Below are positions 24,940-33,543 of a DNA stretch of 64,000 bases, piece by piece (the stretch's first letter is position 1; every line of letters starts with the position of its first letter). Under the pieces are notes generated by a model. That model ran no database searches and was not told the DNA's origin. It was given only the letters and a program-made list of their open reading frames with translations. The stretch is from contig NZ_CP095481.1 in NCBI RefSeq assembly GCF_023023025.1, positions 10,429,001 to 10,493,000 on the forward strand. The letters are read 5' to 3'. A program made the translations under genes and the position numbers. Source of the DNA: Amycolatopsis sp. WQ 127309 (GTDB taxonomy: Bacteria > Actinomycetota > Actinomycetes > Mycobacteriales > Pseudonocardiaceae).

Positions 24940-25380
24940 ATGACCGAACTCGCCGAACGGCTCCTGGGCGCCGTCCAGGGCATCCGTCGGGTGGTGCGCC
25001 GCCGGGTTCGGGCCGACGTCCCGAGCTTTCCCCTGCCCGGCGCGCAGGTCGAGGTCCTGCGCGTGGTCGCCGACCACCCCGGCGTCGGCGTCGCGGCGGC
25101 CGCGCGCGAACTGCACCTGGCGGCCAACTCCGTCAGCACCCTGGTCAACCAGCTCGTCGAAGCCGGGCTGCTGCACCGTGAACCCGACCCCCTCGACCGG
25201 CGCGCGACCCGGCTGGAGCTCACCGCCGCGGCCACCGACCGGATGGCCGCCTGACACCGCGCCCGGACCGGCCTGGTCGCCGACGCCCTCACCGGACTGT
25301 CCGAAGAGGACAAAGCCGTGATCGAACAAGCCCTGCCGGCGCTGGAAAAACTCATGGGCATCCTCAAGGAGCGGCCGTGA
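24940..25380 (+). pseudogene. MarR-family regulator interrupted by an in-frame TGA
   Basis: The winged helix is intact: LPGAQVEVLRVVADHPGVGV, AARELHLAANSVSTLVNQLV, LLHREPDPLDRRATRLELT. Translation stops at TGA 25252-25254 after 104 aa, but the same frame stays open and continues HRARTGLVADALTGLSEEDK and PALEKLMGILKERP to 25380, giving the normal MarR length of 146. TGA sits where MarR proteins often have Trp (AAW-H), so one G-to-A change explains it. The second half of the dimerisation helices is lost. The original stop overlaps the ABC ATPase start (GTGA), showing an operon. Confidence 0.8.
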
Positions 25381-26180
25381 CCGAACCCGCGGTGCGGTGC
25401 ACCGACCTCACTCACTCCTTCGGCGCGACGCGCGCGGTGGACGGCGTCGACCTGGAGATCCACCCCGGCGAGGTGTTCGGCCTGCTCGGCCCGAACGGCG
25501 CCGGCAAGACCACCACGCTGCGGATGATCACCACGCTGCTGCCCACCGGGCCCGGCCGGATCACGGTGTGCGGCCTCGACGTCGCCCGCCGGAAGATGGC
25601 CGTGCGGCGGCTGATCGGCTACGTCCCGCAGCAGCTGTCCGCCGACGGCGCGCTGACCGGCCGCGAGAACGTCGCCCTGTTCGCCCGGCTCTTCGACGTC
25701 CCCCGCGCCCGGCGCGCCGACGAGGTCGGGCGCGCGCTCGACCTGGTCGGCCTGACCGGCGACGCCGACCGCACGGCCAAGGGCTACTCCGGCGGCATGA
25801 TCCGCCGCCTCGAGCTGGCTCAGGCCCTGGTCAGCTCCCCGCGGCTGCTCATCCTCGACGAGCCGACGATCGGGCTCGACCCGGTCGCCCGCTCGGCGGT
25901 GTGGGAGCGGATCGCGCAGATCCGCGCCGAGACCGGGATGACCGTGCTCGTCACCACGCACTACATGGACGAGGCCGAGCAGTACTGCGACCGCGTCGCG
26001 CTGATGCACACCGGCAAGATCCGCGCGCTGGGCACCCCGGCCGAGCTCGAGGCCGACCTCGGCCCCGAGTCCACTTTGGACGACGTGTTCCGCGCGGTCA
26101 CCGGCGACCGGCTCGCGAGTGCAGAAGGAGGGATCCGCAGTGTCCGTGCCACTCGCCGCACCGCCCGCCGTCTCGGCTGA
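25377..26180 (+). CDS. ABC exporter ATP-binding protein (DrrA-like)
   Basis: 267 aa, GTG start coupled to marR. Walker A GPNGAGKTT, Q-loop YVPQQLS, signature YSGGMIRRLELAQAL, Walker B LLILDEPTIGLD and switch TTHYMDEAE are intact. The DrrA subfamily of ABC-2 exporters confers resistance to antibiotics such as daunorubicin. Overlaps the permease gene by 41 nt. With the MarR repressor truncated, expression may be constitutive. Confidence 0.92.
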   Translation: MTEPAVRCTDLTHSFGATRAVDGVDLEIHPGEVFGLLGPNGAGKTTTLRMITTLLPTGPGRITVCGLDVARRKMAVRRLIGYVPQQLSADGALTGRENVALFARLFDVPRARRADEVGRALDLVGLTGDADRTAKGYSGGMIRRLELAQALVSSPRLLILDEPTIGLDPVARSAVWERIAQIRAETGMTVLVTTHYMDEAEQYCDRVALMHTGKIRALGTPAELEADLGPESTLDDVFRAVTGDRLASAEGGIRSVRATRRTARRLG

Positions 26181-26961
26181 CCCCGGCCCGCTGCGGCAGC
26201 TGCGCATCCTGGCCGCGCGTGTCGGCGCGATGTGCCTGGTGGAGCTGCAGAAGCTGCGCCGCGACCAGACCGAGCTGCTCACCCGCGCGATCCAGCCCGC
26301 GCTGTGGCTGCTGATCTTCGGCGAAACGTTCACCCGGCTCAAGGCCATCCCGACCGGCTCGACGCCCTACCTCGACTACCTGGCGCCCGGCATCCTCGCG
26401 CAGTCGGCGTTGTTCATCTCGATCTTCTACGGCATCCAGATCATCTGGGAACGCGACGCGGGCGTGCTCGCCAAGCTCCTGGTGACGCCGACCCCGCGCG
26501 CGGCCCTCGTCGCCGGGAAGGCGTTCGCGGCCGGGGTCCGCGCGCTCGTCCAGGCATTGATGGTGCTGATCCTCGCCGCGATCCTGGGCGTCGGGCTGAC
26601 CGTGAACCCGCTGAAGCTGCTCGCGATGGCCGTCGTGCTGGTGCTCGGGTCGGCGTTCTTCTGCTGTCTGTCCATCGTCATCGCCGGGGTCGTGCTGTCG
26701 CGCGAACGGCTGATGGGCATCGGGCAGGCGATCACGATGCCGCTGTTCTTCGGGTCGAACGCGCTCTACCCGGTGGACCTGATGCCGGGCTGGCTCAAGG
26801 TGCTCAGCCACGTCAACCCGCTGAGCTACCAGGTCGACGCCCTGCGCGGGCTGCTCATCGGCACCCCGGCCCACCTCGGGCTCGACTTCGCCGTCCTGAT
26901 CGCCGCGACGGTGGTGGCGATTTCGGTCGCTTCGGCACTCCTCGGCAGGTTGGCCCGGTGA
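26140..26961 (+). CDS. ABC-2 exporter permease (DrrB-like)
   Basis: 273 aa from GTG 26140 (AAGGAGGG upstream; GTG 26119 is an alternative). Six hydrophobic segments, with RAIQPALWLLIFGETFTRL near the N terminus and the ABC-2 signature region GIGQAITMPLFFGSNALYPVDLMPGWLK, then HVNPLSYQVDALRGLL. Forms the membrane channel for the upstream ATPase. Substrate unknown; the MarR context suggests a drug or phenolic compound. Confidence 0.92.
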   Translation: MSVPLAAPPAVSADPGPLRQLRILAARVGAMCLVELQKLRRDQTELLTRAIQPALWLLIFGETFTRLKAIPTGSTPYLDYLAPGILAQSALFISIFYGIQIIWERDAGVLAKLLVTPTPRAALVAGKAFAAGVRALVQALMVLILAAILGVGLTVNPLKLLAMAVVLVLGSAFFCCLSIVIAGVVLSRERLMGIGQAITMPLFFGSNALYPVDLMPGWLKVLSHVNPLSYQVDALRGLLIGTPAHLGLDFAVLIAATVVAISVASALLGRLAR

Positions 26962-26997
26962 GGCACATGTCTCACCGAACGGAGGCCTTATCCGGAA

Positions 26998-29118
26998 ATG
27001 GCTAATCTCGATTCCGTGAATCGTGGCCGGGGCGTGGTCCCCTTTGTCGGTTTTTGTGTGCTCGCCGGAATTCTGGCGGCCGGCACGGTGGCGCCCGCCG
27101 CCATCGGCGCCGGCCTGCTGTCGAATGAGGTCAGCGATTCCGTCGACGCCATTTCCGCACAGCTCGCGGCGGCCGATCCGCCGCTGACGACCACGGTGAC
27201 CGACCGCGACGGCGCCCCGATCGCGACGCTGTACTCGCAGTACCGGCTGCCGGTGACCGCGGCCGGGATCGCGACGACCATGAAGGCCGCGATCATCGGC
27301 GTCGAGGACCGCCGCTTCTACACCGAAGGCGGCGTCGACCTGCAGGGCATGGCGCGGGCGGCGGTCAACGACAGCGCCGGCGGCTCGCTGCAGGGCGCGT
27401 CGACGATCACCCAGCAGTACGTCAAGAACTACCTCGTGAACGTCGTCGACCGGACCGACCCGGCGGCCCAGCAAGCCGACCGCGAGGACTCGCTCGCCCG
27501 CAAGCTGCGCGAGGCGAAAATGGCCGTCCAGCTCAACGACACGATGAGCAAGGACGACATTCTGGCCAGTTACCTCAACGTGGTCGAATTCAGCGGAACG
27601 GTGTACGGCGTCGGAGCCGCGGCAAAAGCGTACTTCGGGACGACGGCGGACAAACTGACCGTGCCGCAGGCCGCGCTGCTCGCCGGAATGGTGAACAACC
27701 CGAGCATCTACAACCCGTACTCGCACCCGGACAAAGCGACCCAGCGCCGCAACACGGTGATCGACGACATGGTCACCAACGGCTCGCTGCCCGCGGCCTA
27801 CGCCGCGACGGCCAAGGACGCCCCGCTCGGGCTGCTGCCCGGCGGCCCGGTCACCCCGTCGGGCACGTGCATGGGCGCGGCGCCGGACGCGGGGTTCTTC
27901 TGCACCTACGCCGAGACCTACCTCGCGCACGCCGGCTTCACGCCGGACCAGCTCGCGACCGGTGGCTACACGATCAAGACCACGCTGGACCCGCGCGTCT
28001 CGCAGGTGGCGAAGGACGCCGTCGACGCGAACGTGCCGACGACCCAGGACGGCGTGGCCAACACCTTCGCCGTCGTGCAGCCGGGCGCGAACGGGCACCA
28101 GGTGCTCGCCATGGTCGCCAACCGGAACTTCGGCACCGACCCGGCGAAGGGTGAGACGTCCACCGACATCGTGGCCGACGCGAGCAACGAGTTCGGCGCG
28201 GGCTCGTCGTTCAAGATCTTCACCTCGGCCGCGGCGATGGTCACCGGCAAGGCCGGCCTGGACACGCCGCTGCCGAACCCGGACAGCCAGTGCTTCACGC
28301 CGCCGAACGCCGACAGCCACACCGCCTGCTACACCGTCCACAACGACGGCCACTACGCCGACCCGATCACCCTCGCCGACGGGCTCGCGACGTCGCCGAA
28401 CGTCGCGTTCGTCGGGCTCGAGAACGAGGTCGGGATGCCCGCCGTGCTCGACATGGCGCAAAAGCTGGGGCTGCGCAACACCCTCGCGACGAACGACGCG
28501 GGCGCGGTGCCCGACCCGAAGTCGTCGAACCCGCAGTACAACGAACCGCAGTCGAAGTACTTCCAGAACCTGCTCTCGTTCACCCTCGGCAACAGCCCGG
28601 TCAGCCCGCTGGAGATGGCCAACGTCTCGGCGACGCTGATGAGCGGCGGCGTCTGGTGCCCGCCGAACCCGATCCTGTCGGTCACCGACCGGAACGGCAA
28701 CGCCGTGTCCGTGCCGCAGCAGGCGTGCGAGCAGGTCATCCCCACCGGCGTCGCGAACACGCTCGAAGCGGGCCTGAGCAAGGACACCACGAGCGGCACG
28801 TCGGCCCAGGCCGCGCACGCGGCGGGCTGGACGCGCCCGGACATCGGCAAGACGGGCACGACCCAGCAGAGCGAGTCGGTCGCGTTCGTCGGCGGCGTCG
28901 ACGGCTACGCCGTGTCGTCCATGGTGTTCGCCGACGGTTCGCACCCGCGGGAGATCTGCCCGGGCACACCCGTGCACCTGGGCAACTGCGGGCACGGCGC
29001 GTTCGGCGGCACGGTCGCCGCGCCGCCGTACTTCCACGCCATGAGCCGGCTGCTGGCCGGCGTGCCGGACCAGCAGATCCCCGGGCCGGACCCGGCGTAC
29101 CTGGCGGCCCGGTCGTGA
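26998..29118 (+). CDS. Class A penicillin-binding protein (transglycosylase/transpeptidase)
   Basis: 706-aa bifunctional peptidoglycan synthase anchored by one N-terminal helix. The GT51 domain shows GVEDRRFYTEGG (catalytic Glu), GASTITQQYVKN and AALLAGMVNNPSIYNP; the transpeptidase has GSSFKIF (SxxK), SPN (SxN) and GKTGTT (KTG). It lacks the C-terminal PASTA or Pro-rich tail of many actinobacterial PonA proteins. Three Cys pairs in the transpeptidase (CFTPPNADSHTAC, CPP..QQAC, CPGTPVHLGNC) suggest disulfides. ATG 26998 is 12 nt from GGAGG, while GTG 27016 is a possible start. Monocistronic. Confidence 0.93.
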   Translation: MANLDSVNRGRGVVPFVGFCVLAGILAAGTVAPAAIGAGLLSNEVSDSVDAISAQLAAADPPLTTTVTDRDGAPIATLYSQYRLPVTAAGIATTMKAAIIGVEDRRFYTEGGVDLQGMARAAVNDSAGGSLQGASTITQQYVKNYLVNVVDRTDPAAQQADREDSLARKLREAKMAVQLNDTMSKDDILASYLNVVEFSGTVYGVGAAAKAYFGTTADKLTVPQAALLAGMVNNPSIYNPYSHPDKATQRRNTVIDDMVTNGSLPAAYAATAKDAPLGLLPGGPVTPSGTCMGAAPDAGFFCTYAETYLAHAGFTPDQLATGGYTIKTTLDPRVSQVAKDAVDANVPTTQDGVANTFAVVQPGANGHQVLAMVANRNFGTDPAKGETSTDIVADASNEFGAGSSFKIFTSAAAMVTGKAGLDTPLPNPDSQCFTPPNADSHTACYTVHNDGHYADPITLADGLATSPNVAFVGLENEVGMPAVLDMAQKLGLRNTLATNDAGAVPDPKSSNPQYNEPQSKYFQNLLSFTLGNSPVSPLEMANVSATLMSGGVWCPPNPILSVTDRNGNAVSVPQQACEQVIPTGVANTLEAGLSKDTTSGTSAQAAHAAGWTRPDIGKTGTTQQSESVAFVGGVDGYAVSSMVFADGSHPREICPGTPVHLGNCGHGAFGGTVAAPPYFHAMSRLLAGVPDQQIPGPDPAYLAARS

Positions 29119-29119
29119 C

Positions 29120-29548
29120 CTACTTCGGTTCGAGGAACACGAGCGGGATCTCCCGCTCGGTCTTCGTCTGGTAGCCCGCGTAGTTCTTGAACTCGGCGGT
29201 GATCTTCGGCCACAGCCGGGCCCGCTCCTCGCCGTCGGCGACCCGGGCGAGCATCGGCCGCCGCGGCGCGCCCTTGACCGACACCTCGACGTCCGGGTTG
29301 TCGCGCAGGTTCAGGAACCACGCGGGGTGCGTGTCGTCGCCCCCGCGCGAGGCGACGACGACCAGCGCGTCACCCTCCTGGTGCGGCGAGGTCAGCATGA
29401 CCGACCGCGGCTGCCCGCTCTTGCGGCCCACGGTGGTCAGCTCCAGGACCGGCATGGCGGCGGCGTTCCAGCCCAGCCGGCCGCCGGTGATCTTGACCAG
29501 ACCGCGGTGGACGGCGTTCATCGCTTTGAGGCTGAAGTCGCTCGGCAT
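29120..29548 (-). CDS. Nitroreductase-family deazaflavin (F420)-dependent oxidoreductase
   Basis: 142 aa, complete Ddn/FDOR-A-like split-barrel: LELTTVGRKSGQPRSVML, LVVVASRGGDDTHPAWFLNL, DVEVSVKGAPRRPMLARV, and the closing YAGYQTKTEREIPLVFLEP. The family uses reduced F420 to reduce quinones, enones or nitro compounds. It ends one base from the converging penicillin-binding protein stop. Confidence 0.9.
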   Translation of the reverse strand: MPSDFSLKAMNAVHRGLVKITGGRLGWNAAAMPVLELTTVGRKSGQPRSVMLTSPHQEGDALVVVASRGGDDTHPAWFLNLRDNPDVEVSVKGAPRRPMLARVADGEERARLWPKITAEFKNYAGYQTKTEREIPLVFLEPK

Positions 29549-29707
29549 GATCGTGAATCTAGTCCCGGCGCCCCGGGCCGACCCTCCAGGTACGCGTATG
29601 TCCGCTTTGCCGGGAACCCATCCGGCCGGTTTGGCGAAACCTCCACGGCCCGGCGCGCCGGTGTGTCAGGCTCCCCGGCGAACGCAGGACCGACAGGAGA
29701 GAAGACG

Positions 29708-30097
29708 ATGCTGATCTGGGGCTACCGCACGAGGATCTTCGTGCTGGCGATGACGACGTTCCTCTGCGGCCGCTGCGGCAACCCCGCCTCGCACGCCGTC
29801 CGCAAGTCGGTCACGAAGTTCACGCTCTTCTTCATCCCGCTGTTCCCAATCCACGTCAAGTACACGGCGCAGTGCACGTTCTGCGGGATCGAGAACCGGA
29901 TCCCGAAGGAGGACGCCGTCCGGCTGCAGGCGCAGGAGGAGCAGGCGCAGCAGCAGGCGTCGCAGCCCTACCCGCAGCACCCGTCCCAGGGGTTCCCGCA
30001 GCAGGGTTTCCAGCCGCCGCACCCGTCGCAGCCGCAGGGCTTCCAGCAGCCGGGCCCGAACCCCCAGCAGGGCGAGTTCCCGCAGCAGGGCCGCTGA
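29708..30097 (+). CDS. Zinc-ribbon protein with Gln/Pro tail
   Basis: 129 aa. The first 70 residues match the short actinobacterial zinc-ribbon family: MLIWGYRTRIFVLAMTTFLC, CGRCGNPASHAV, KFTLFFIPLFPIHVKYTAQC and CTFCGIEN give two CxxC pairs. The remainder is low-complexity Gln/Pro/His (PQHPSQGFPQQGFQPPHPSQ). Likely membrane-associated; function unknown. GGAGAGAAG precedes the ATG. Confidence 0.85.
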   Translation: MLIWGYRTRIFVLAMTTFLCGRCGNPASHAVRKSVTKFTLFFIPLFPIHVKYTAQCTFCGIENRIPKEDAVRLQAQEEQAQQQASQPYPQHPSQGFPQQGFQPPHPSQPQGFQQPGPNPQQGEFPQQGR

Positions 30098-30100
30098 GCA

Positions 30101-30709
30101 CTAGGCACTGACCGCCGGGAGCCGCGCGAACCCGCCGGCCCGGCGGGCGATCCGGGCGGCCGTCCCGGCGAACCGGACGTGGGCCGCGGCGAGCAGCACG
30201 ACGTCGACCGCGCCGTGCGGCCGCTCAAGGGACCCGGCCCACTCGCGCAGCTCCCGCTCGGCCGCTTCGGTGCCTTCGACGGCTTCGGCGAGCCCGGCGT
30301 CCGCTCCGGTGAGGATCTTCTGCAGGTCCCGCGCGGCGGCGACCGCGTGCGCGGCCAGCCGCGTGAACGCGGGCCGCGCGTCCACCGGCACCCGCCGCAC
30401 CCGGTCCGCGACCTCGTCCGCGAGACCACCCATCCGAGTGAGATCCGCGGCGGTGTGCACAGCGGCGACGACCGCCTTGACGTCCTCCTCGCGCGGGGCG
30501 TGCAGGGCCAGCAGCGCGCACGCCTGGTCCTCGCAGGCGGCCCCCAGCGCGGTCACCGCCGCGGCCTGTTCCCGCACGCGTCCGCCCAGCGTGAGGTCAC
30601 TTTCGAGCAGGGCGCGCGTGGCCACCTCGAGCGTGCCCGCGACCAGCCCGCACAGGTCCGCGAGCCGGTGGGCCAGGGTGACGAGCTCCTTCTGAAACGC
30701 CGTCGGCAT
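30101..30709 (-). CDS. PhoU-domain protein
   Basis: 202 aa of two PhoU-like helical repeats: [42 protein letters not shown] and [19 protein letters not shown] resemble PhoU's ELxxL and ADLxRxG/ADxA motifs. PhoU proteins temper PhoR/PhoB phosphate signalling and the Pst transporter, but no pst or pho genes lie nearby. ATG 30709 is preferred because residues before it are shadow-like. Divergent from ssb. Confidence 0.82.
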   Translation of the reverse strand: MPTAFQKELVTLAHRLADLCGLVAGTLEVATRALLESDLTLGGRVREQAAAVTALGAACEDQACALLALHAPREEDVKAVVAAVHTAADLTRMGGLADEVADRVRRVPVDARPAFTRLAAHAVAAARDLQKILTGADAGLAEAVEGTEAAERELREWAGSLERPHGAVDVVLLAAAHVRFAGTAARIARRAGGFARLPAVSA

Positions 30710-30834
30710 GGCGGCATGCAACCACCTCGGCCGGGGGACGGCGACTCGTCGCCTCCGCCCGGAATTGTCGGTCCCCCGTGCTCTGCTCGTCGGCGAGAGC
30801 GGTGCACCCCGCACCCGAGGAGAAGGAGGACCCG

Positions 30835-31275
30835 ATGGCAGGCGAAACGCTGGTCACGGTGGTCGGCAACCTGACGACGGACCCCGAGCTGCGGTTCACC
30901 CCGGCCGGCGCCGCGGTCGCGAACTTCACGGTCGCGTCCACGCCGCGCACGCTGGACCGCGAGTCCGGCCAATGGCGCGACGGTGACGCGATGTTCCTGC
31001 GCTGCAGCGTGTGGCGGCAGTACGCGGAGAACGTCGCGGAGTCGCTCGGGCGCGGCGCGCGCGTGGTCGTCCACGGCCGGCTGAGACAGCGGTCGTACGA
31101 CACGAAGGAGGGCGAGAAGCGCACCGTGCTGGAACTGGACGTCGACGAGATCGGCCCGTCGCTGCGGTACGCCACGGCGAAGGTGACCAAGGCCGTCCGG
31201 GTCGGCGACGGCACGGGAGGTGGCGCCTGGATGCCGGAACCGGTGGCCGCCGGGGTGGGGGAACCGCCCTTCTGA
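30835..31275 (+). CDS. Single-stranded DNA-binding protein, short paralogue
   Basis: 146 aa. The OB fold is complete ([65 protein letters not shown]). The C-terminal linker is very short and the acidic tip is only GVGEPPF, so it keeps the PPF end that recruits partner proteins but lacks the usual acidic run. This is typical of the second, SsbB-like, actinobacterial SSB rather than the essential one beside rpsF/rpsR. GGAGGA precedes the ATG. Confidence 0.9.
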   Translation: MAGETLVTVVGNLTTDPELRFTPAGAAVANFTVASTPRTLDRESGQWRDGDAMFLRCSVWRQYAENVAESLGRGARVVVHGRLRQRSYDTKEGEKRTVLELDVDEIGPSLRYATAKVTKAVRVGDGTGGGAWMPEPVAAGVGEPPF

Positions 31276-31469
31276 GGCCGGCCGCACCCATCCGCTCCCG
31301 ACTCCCTTCCGAACGACTGTCGACGGGAAGTCGAGCCCGGCTGGACCGGCCGGAGCGACGATGAGGCACACGCTCTGGCCGGGCCGGTACCGGATGTGAT
31401 GTCGAAGTCCCGTCATCTGGTTCGACGCATGAGTAGGACGATGCCGAACCACGAGCGGGAGGGGCCGGG

Positions 31470-31757
31470 ATGGACGGGGACGGAAAGCCACGGACGACGG
31501 TGCACCCCTTGGTGAACCACCGCATGCTGGCGATGCTGCGGGCCGTCGGGGCCGGGAGGGGCCTGGTGTCGTGCAGCAGCGAACCCGACCTCTTCATCGA
31601 CGGCCTGTCGTGCGGCGACCAGTTCGCCGCGCACGCGCTGGCCCACCTGGGGCTGATCAGCGCGACCTGCACCGGGCGGCCGGGCGAGCTCGTGCCGGCG
31701 GTGCTGACGCCCGCCGGCCAGGCGATCGTCACCGGAGAGCAGCGGCCCGCCGCCTGA
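31470..31757 (+). CDS. Small hypothetical protein, 95 aa
   Basis: Unrecognised. HPLVNHRMLAMLRAVGAGRG, SCSSEPDLFIDGLSCGDQFA and LISATCTGRPGELVPAVLTP look like real protein with conserved-looking Cys and His. GGGAGGG lies upstream. The final VLTPAGQAIV resembles the wing of a small winged-helix protein, but I would not assign DNA binding. Confidence 0.6.
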   Translation: MDGDGKPRTTVHPLVNHRMLAMLRAVGAGRGLVSCSSEPDLFIDGLSCGDQFAAHALAHLGLISATCTGRPGELVPAVLTPAGQAIVTGEQRPAA

Positions 31758-31803
31758 GCGGCCGAGGTGTTTGACAACTCCAGAACGCAAGTACGGTGGC
31801 GGC

Positions 31804-32781
31804 ATGAGCAACATCGAGGCCGACCCCGCCGAGCTCGCCTGCGGCGACCGGCCCGAGGCGGCCGACCCGCTGCGCCCGGCCGTGGAAGTCCTCACCCCGC
31901 GCGAAGTACCGCTGGGCGGCCCGCGGGCGATGCGCGTGCGGCGGACGCTCCCCCAGCGGTCCCGCTCGCTCATCGGCGCGTGGTGCTTCGCCGATCACTA
32001 CGGCCCGGAAGACGTCGCCATGGACGTCGCGCCGCACCCGCACACCGGCCTGCAGACGGTGAGCTGGCTGTTTGCGGGCGAGGTCGAACACCGCGACAGC
32101 CTGGGCACGCACGCGATGGTCCGGCCCGGCGAGCTCAACCTGATGACCGGCGGCCACGGCATCTGCCACTCGGAGGTCTCGACCCCGGCCACGAAGACGT
32201 TGCACGGCGTCCAGCTCTGGGTGGCGCTGCCCGAGCGGCACCGGCACACGGCCCGCGGCTTCCACCACTACGTGCCGTCGGTGAACCGGATCGAGGGCGC
32301 GGAGATCCGGGTGTTCCTCGGGTCGCTGGCCGGGCGCACGTCGCCGATCCCGACGTTCACCCCGTTGCTGGGCGCGGAACTGGTGCTGCACCCGGACGCC
32401 CACATGTCCCTCGGCGTCGACCCGGACTTCGAGCACGGCGTCCTCGTGGACTCCGGCGCGGTGACCGTCGCCGGCACCGCCGTCCGCGCGGCGGAGCTGG
32501 GTTACGTCGGCACCGGCCTGCGCCGCCTGACGTTGAGCAACAACGGATCCACGCCCGCGCGTTTCCTGGTGCTCGGCGGGACACCGTTCGACGAAGAGAT
32601 CCTGATGTGGTGGAACTTCGTCGGCCGGACGCACGAGGAGATCGCGGACTTCCGCGAGGCGTGGCAAGCGGAGTCCGACCAGTTCGGCAGCGTCACCGGT
32701 TACGCGGGCACCCCGCAGCGGCTGCCGGCCCCGGAGTTGCCGGCGGTCCGCATCAAGCCACGCCACAACCCGGCTCGCTGA
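31804..32781 (+). CDS. Pirin-family protein
   Basis: 325-aa bicupin. The pirin metal motif is visible: HPHTGLQTVSWLFAGEVEHR with downstream GTHAMVRPGELNLMTGGHGI CHSE giving the His and Glu ligands; the C-terminal cupin has LVLGGTPFDEEILMWWNFVG. Some bacterial pirins are quercetinases; others bind metabolic enzymes. The ATG lacks a good ribosome site and lies six bases after TACGGT, with TTGACA at 31771, so the mRNA may be leaderless. Confidence 0.9.
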   Translation: MSNIEADPAELACGDRPEAADPLRPAVEVLTPREVPLGGPRAMRVRRTLPQRSRSLIGAWCFADHYGPEDVAMDVAPHPHTGLQTVSWLFAGEVEHRDSLGTHAMVRPGELNLMTGGHGICHSEVSTPATKTLHGVQLWVALPERHRHTARGFHHYVPSVNRIEGAEIRVFLGSLAGRTSPIPTFTPLLGAELVLHPDAHMSLGVDPDFEHGVLVDSGAVTVAGTAVRAAELGYVGTGLRRLTLSNNGSTPARFLVLGGTPFDEEILMWWNFVGRTHEEIADFREAWQAESDQFGSVTGYAGTPQRLPAPELPAVRIKPRHNPAR

Positions 32782-32824
32782 CTCACCGGCCTCCGCCGGC
32801 CTGACCGGGGCCCGGGCGAACGGC

Positions 32825-33490
32825 TCAGCGCTCCCGGGCCTGGTAGGCCGCCAGCGTCGCCAGCCGATGCCCTCGCGCGTACTGCTCGACCTCCGCCGGG
32901 TCACTCCCGCCCTCGATCAGGTCGAGCAGCCGGTCGTGCTCGGCCACCGAGCGCGGCGCCCGCCCCGGCACGGAGGCGAACGTGCTGTCGCGGACCGCGG
33001 CGAGCCGGGTCCAGCAGCGCTGGACCAGGTCGACCAGGTTGGGGTTCGGGCAGGCGCTGAAGAGCACCTCGTGGAACTCCGCGTTCAGCGCGGTGAACGC
33101 GAGCGGGTCGAACTCGGCGAGGCTGCGGCGCATCCGGTCGTTGAGGGCGCGGGCCCGCGCGAGCGTCTCGGGCGTGAGCAGCGGCGCGGCGAGCCCGGTG
33201 GCCGCGCCTTCGACGATCGCCACCGTCTGCATGGCGTGCTGGTAGGCGGTGGGGTCGATGGCGATCACCCGAGCCCCGACGTTCCGCTCGAACTCGATCA
33301 GCTCCTCGGCCTCGAGCCGGCGCAGGGCCTCGCGCACCGGCACCGCGCTGACGGCCAGCTCACGGCCGATCCGGTCGAGCACCAGCCGGTACCCGGGCCC
33401 GTAGCGGCCGTCGACGATCCTGGCCTTGATCGTCTCGTAGGCCAGCTGGGACTTGGTGACCGCCGGTCTTCCCGAGGAGGCGCTGATCAT
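32825..33490 (-). CDS. GntR-family (FCD) transcriptional regulator
   Basis: 221 aa from ATG 33490. Winged helix: SQLAYETIKARIVDGRYGPG, RIGRELAVSAVPVREALRRLEAEELI. The C-terminal FCD effector domain shows FHEVLFSACPNPNLVDLV and AEHDRLLDLIEGGD-like motifs with the His residues that bind metal and carboxylate effectors. A second ATG at 33502 lies inside the palindrome ACCATATATGGT, which also covers the promoter of the divergent TPP enzyme. It probably controls that gene and itself. Confidence 0.9.
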   Translation of the reverse strand: MISASSGRPAVTKSQLAYETIKARIVDGRYGPGYRLVLDRIGRELAVSAVPVREALRRLEAEELIEFERNVGARVIAIDPTAYQHAMQTVAIVEGAATGLAAPLLTPETLARARALNDRMRRSLAEFDPLAFTALNAEFHEVLFSACPNPNLVDLVQRCWTRLAAVRDSTFASVPGRAPRSVAEHDRLLDLIEGGSDPAEVEQYARGHRLATLAAYQARER

Positions 33491-33497
33491 GTAGGAA

Positions 33498-33509
33498 ACC
33501 ATATATGGT
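33498..33509. promoter_or_regulatory. GntR operator candidate
   Basis: ACCATATATGGT, a perfect 12-bp palindrome 8 bp before the gntR ATG and 35 bp before the TPP-enzyme ATG. It contains in-frame ATGs of both genes, which argues that those upstream ATGs are not the real starts. Confidence 0.65.
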
Positions 33510-33543
33510 CCCGCCGACGGACGACGCCCAGGAGGCCGTGCCG

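Noticed and set aside
25252..25254. TGA in marR as selenocysteine or programmed readthrough
   Set aside because: No SECIS-like hairpin is evident after the codon and MarR proteins have no catalytic selenocysteine; a nonsense mutation is simpler.
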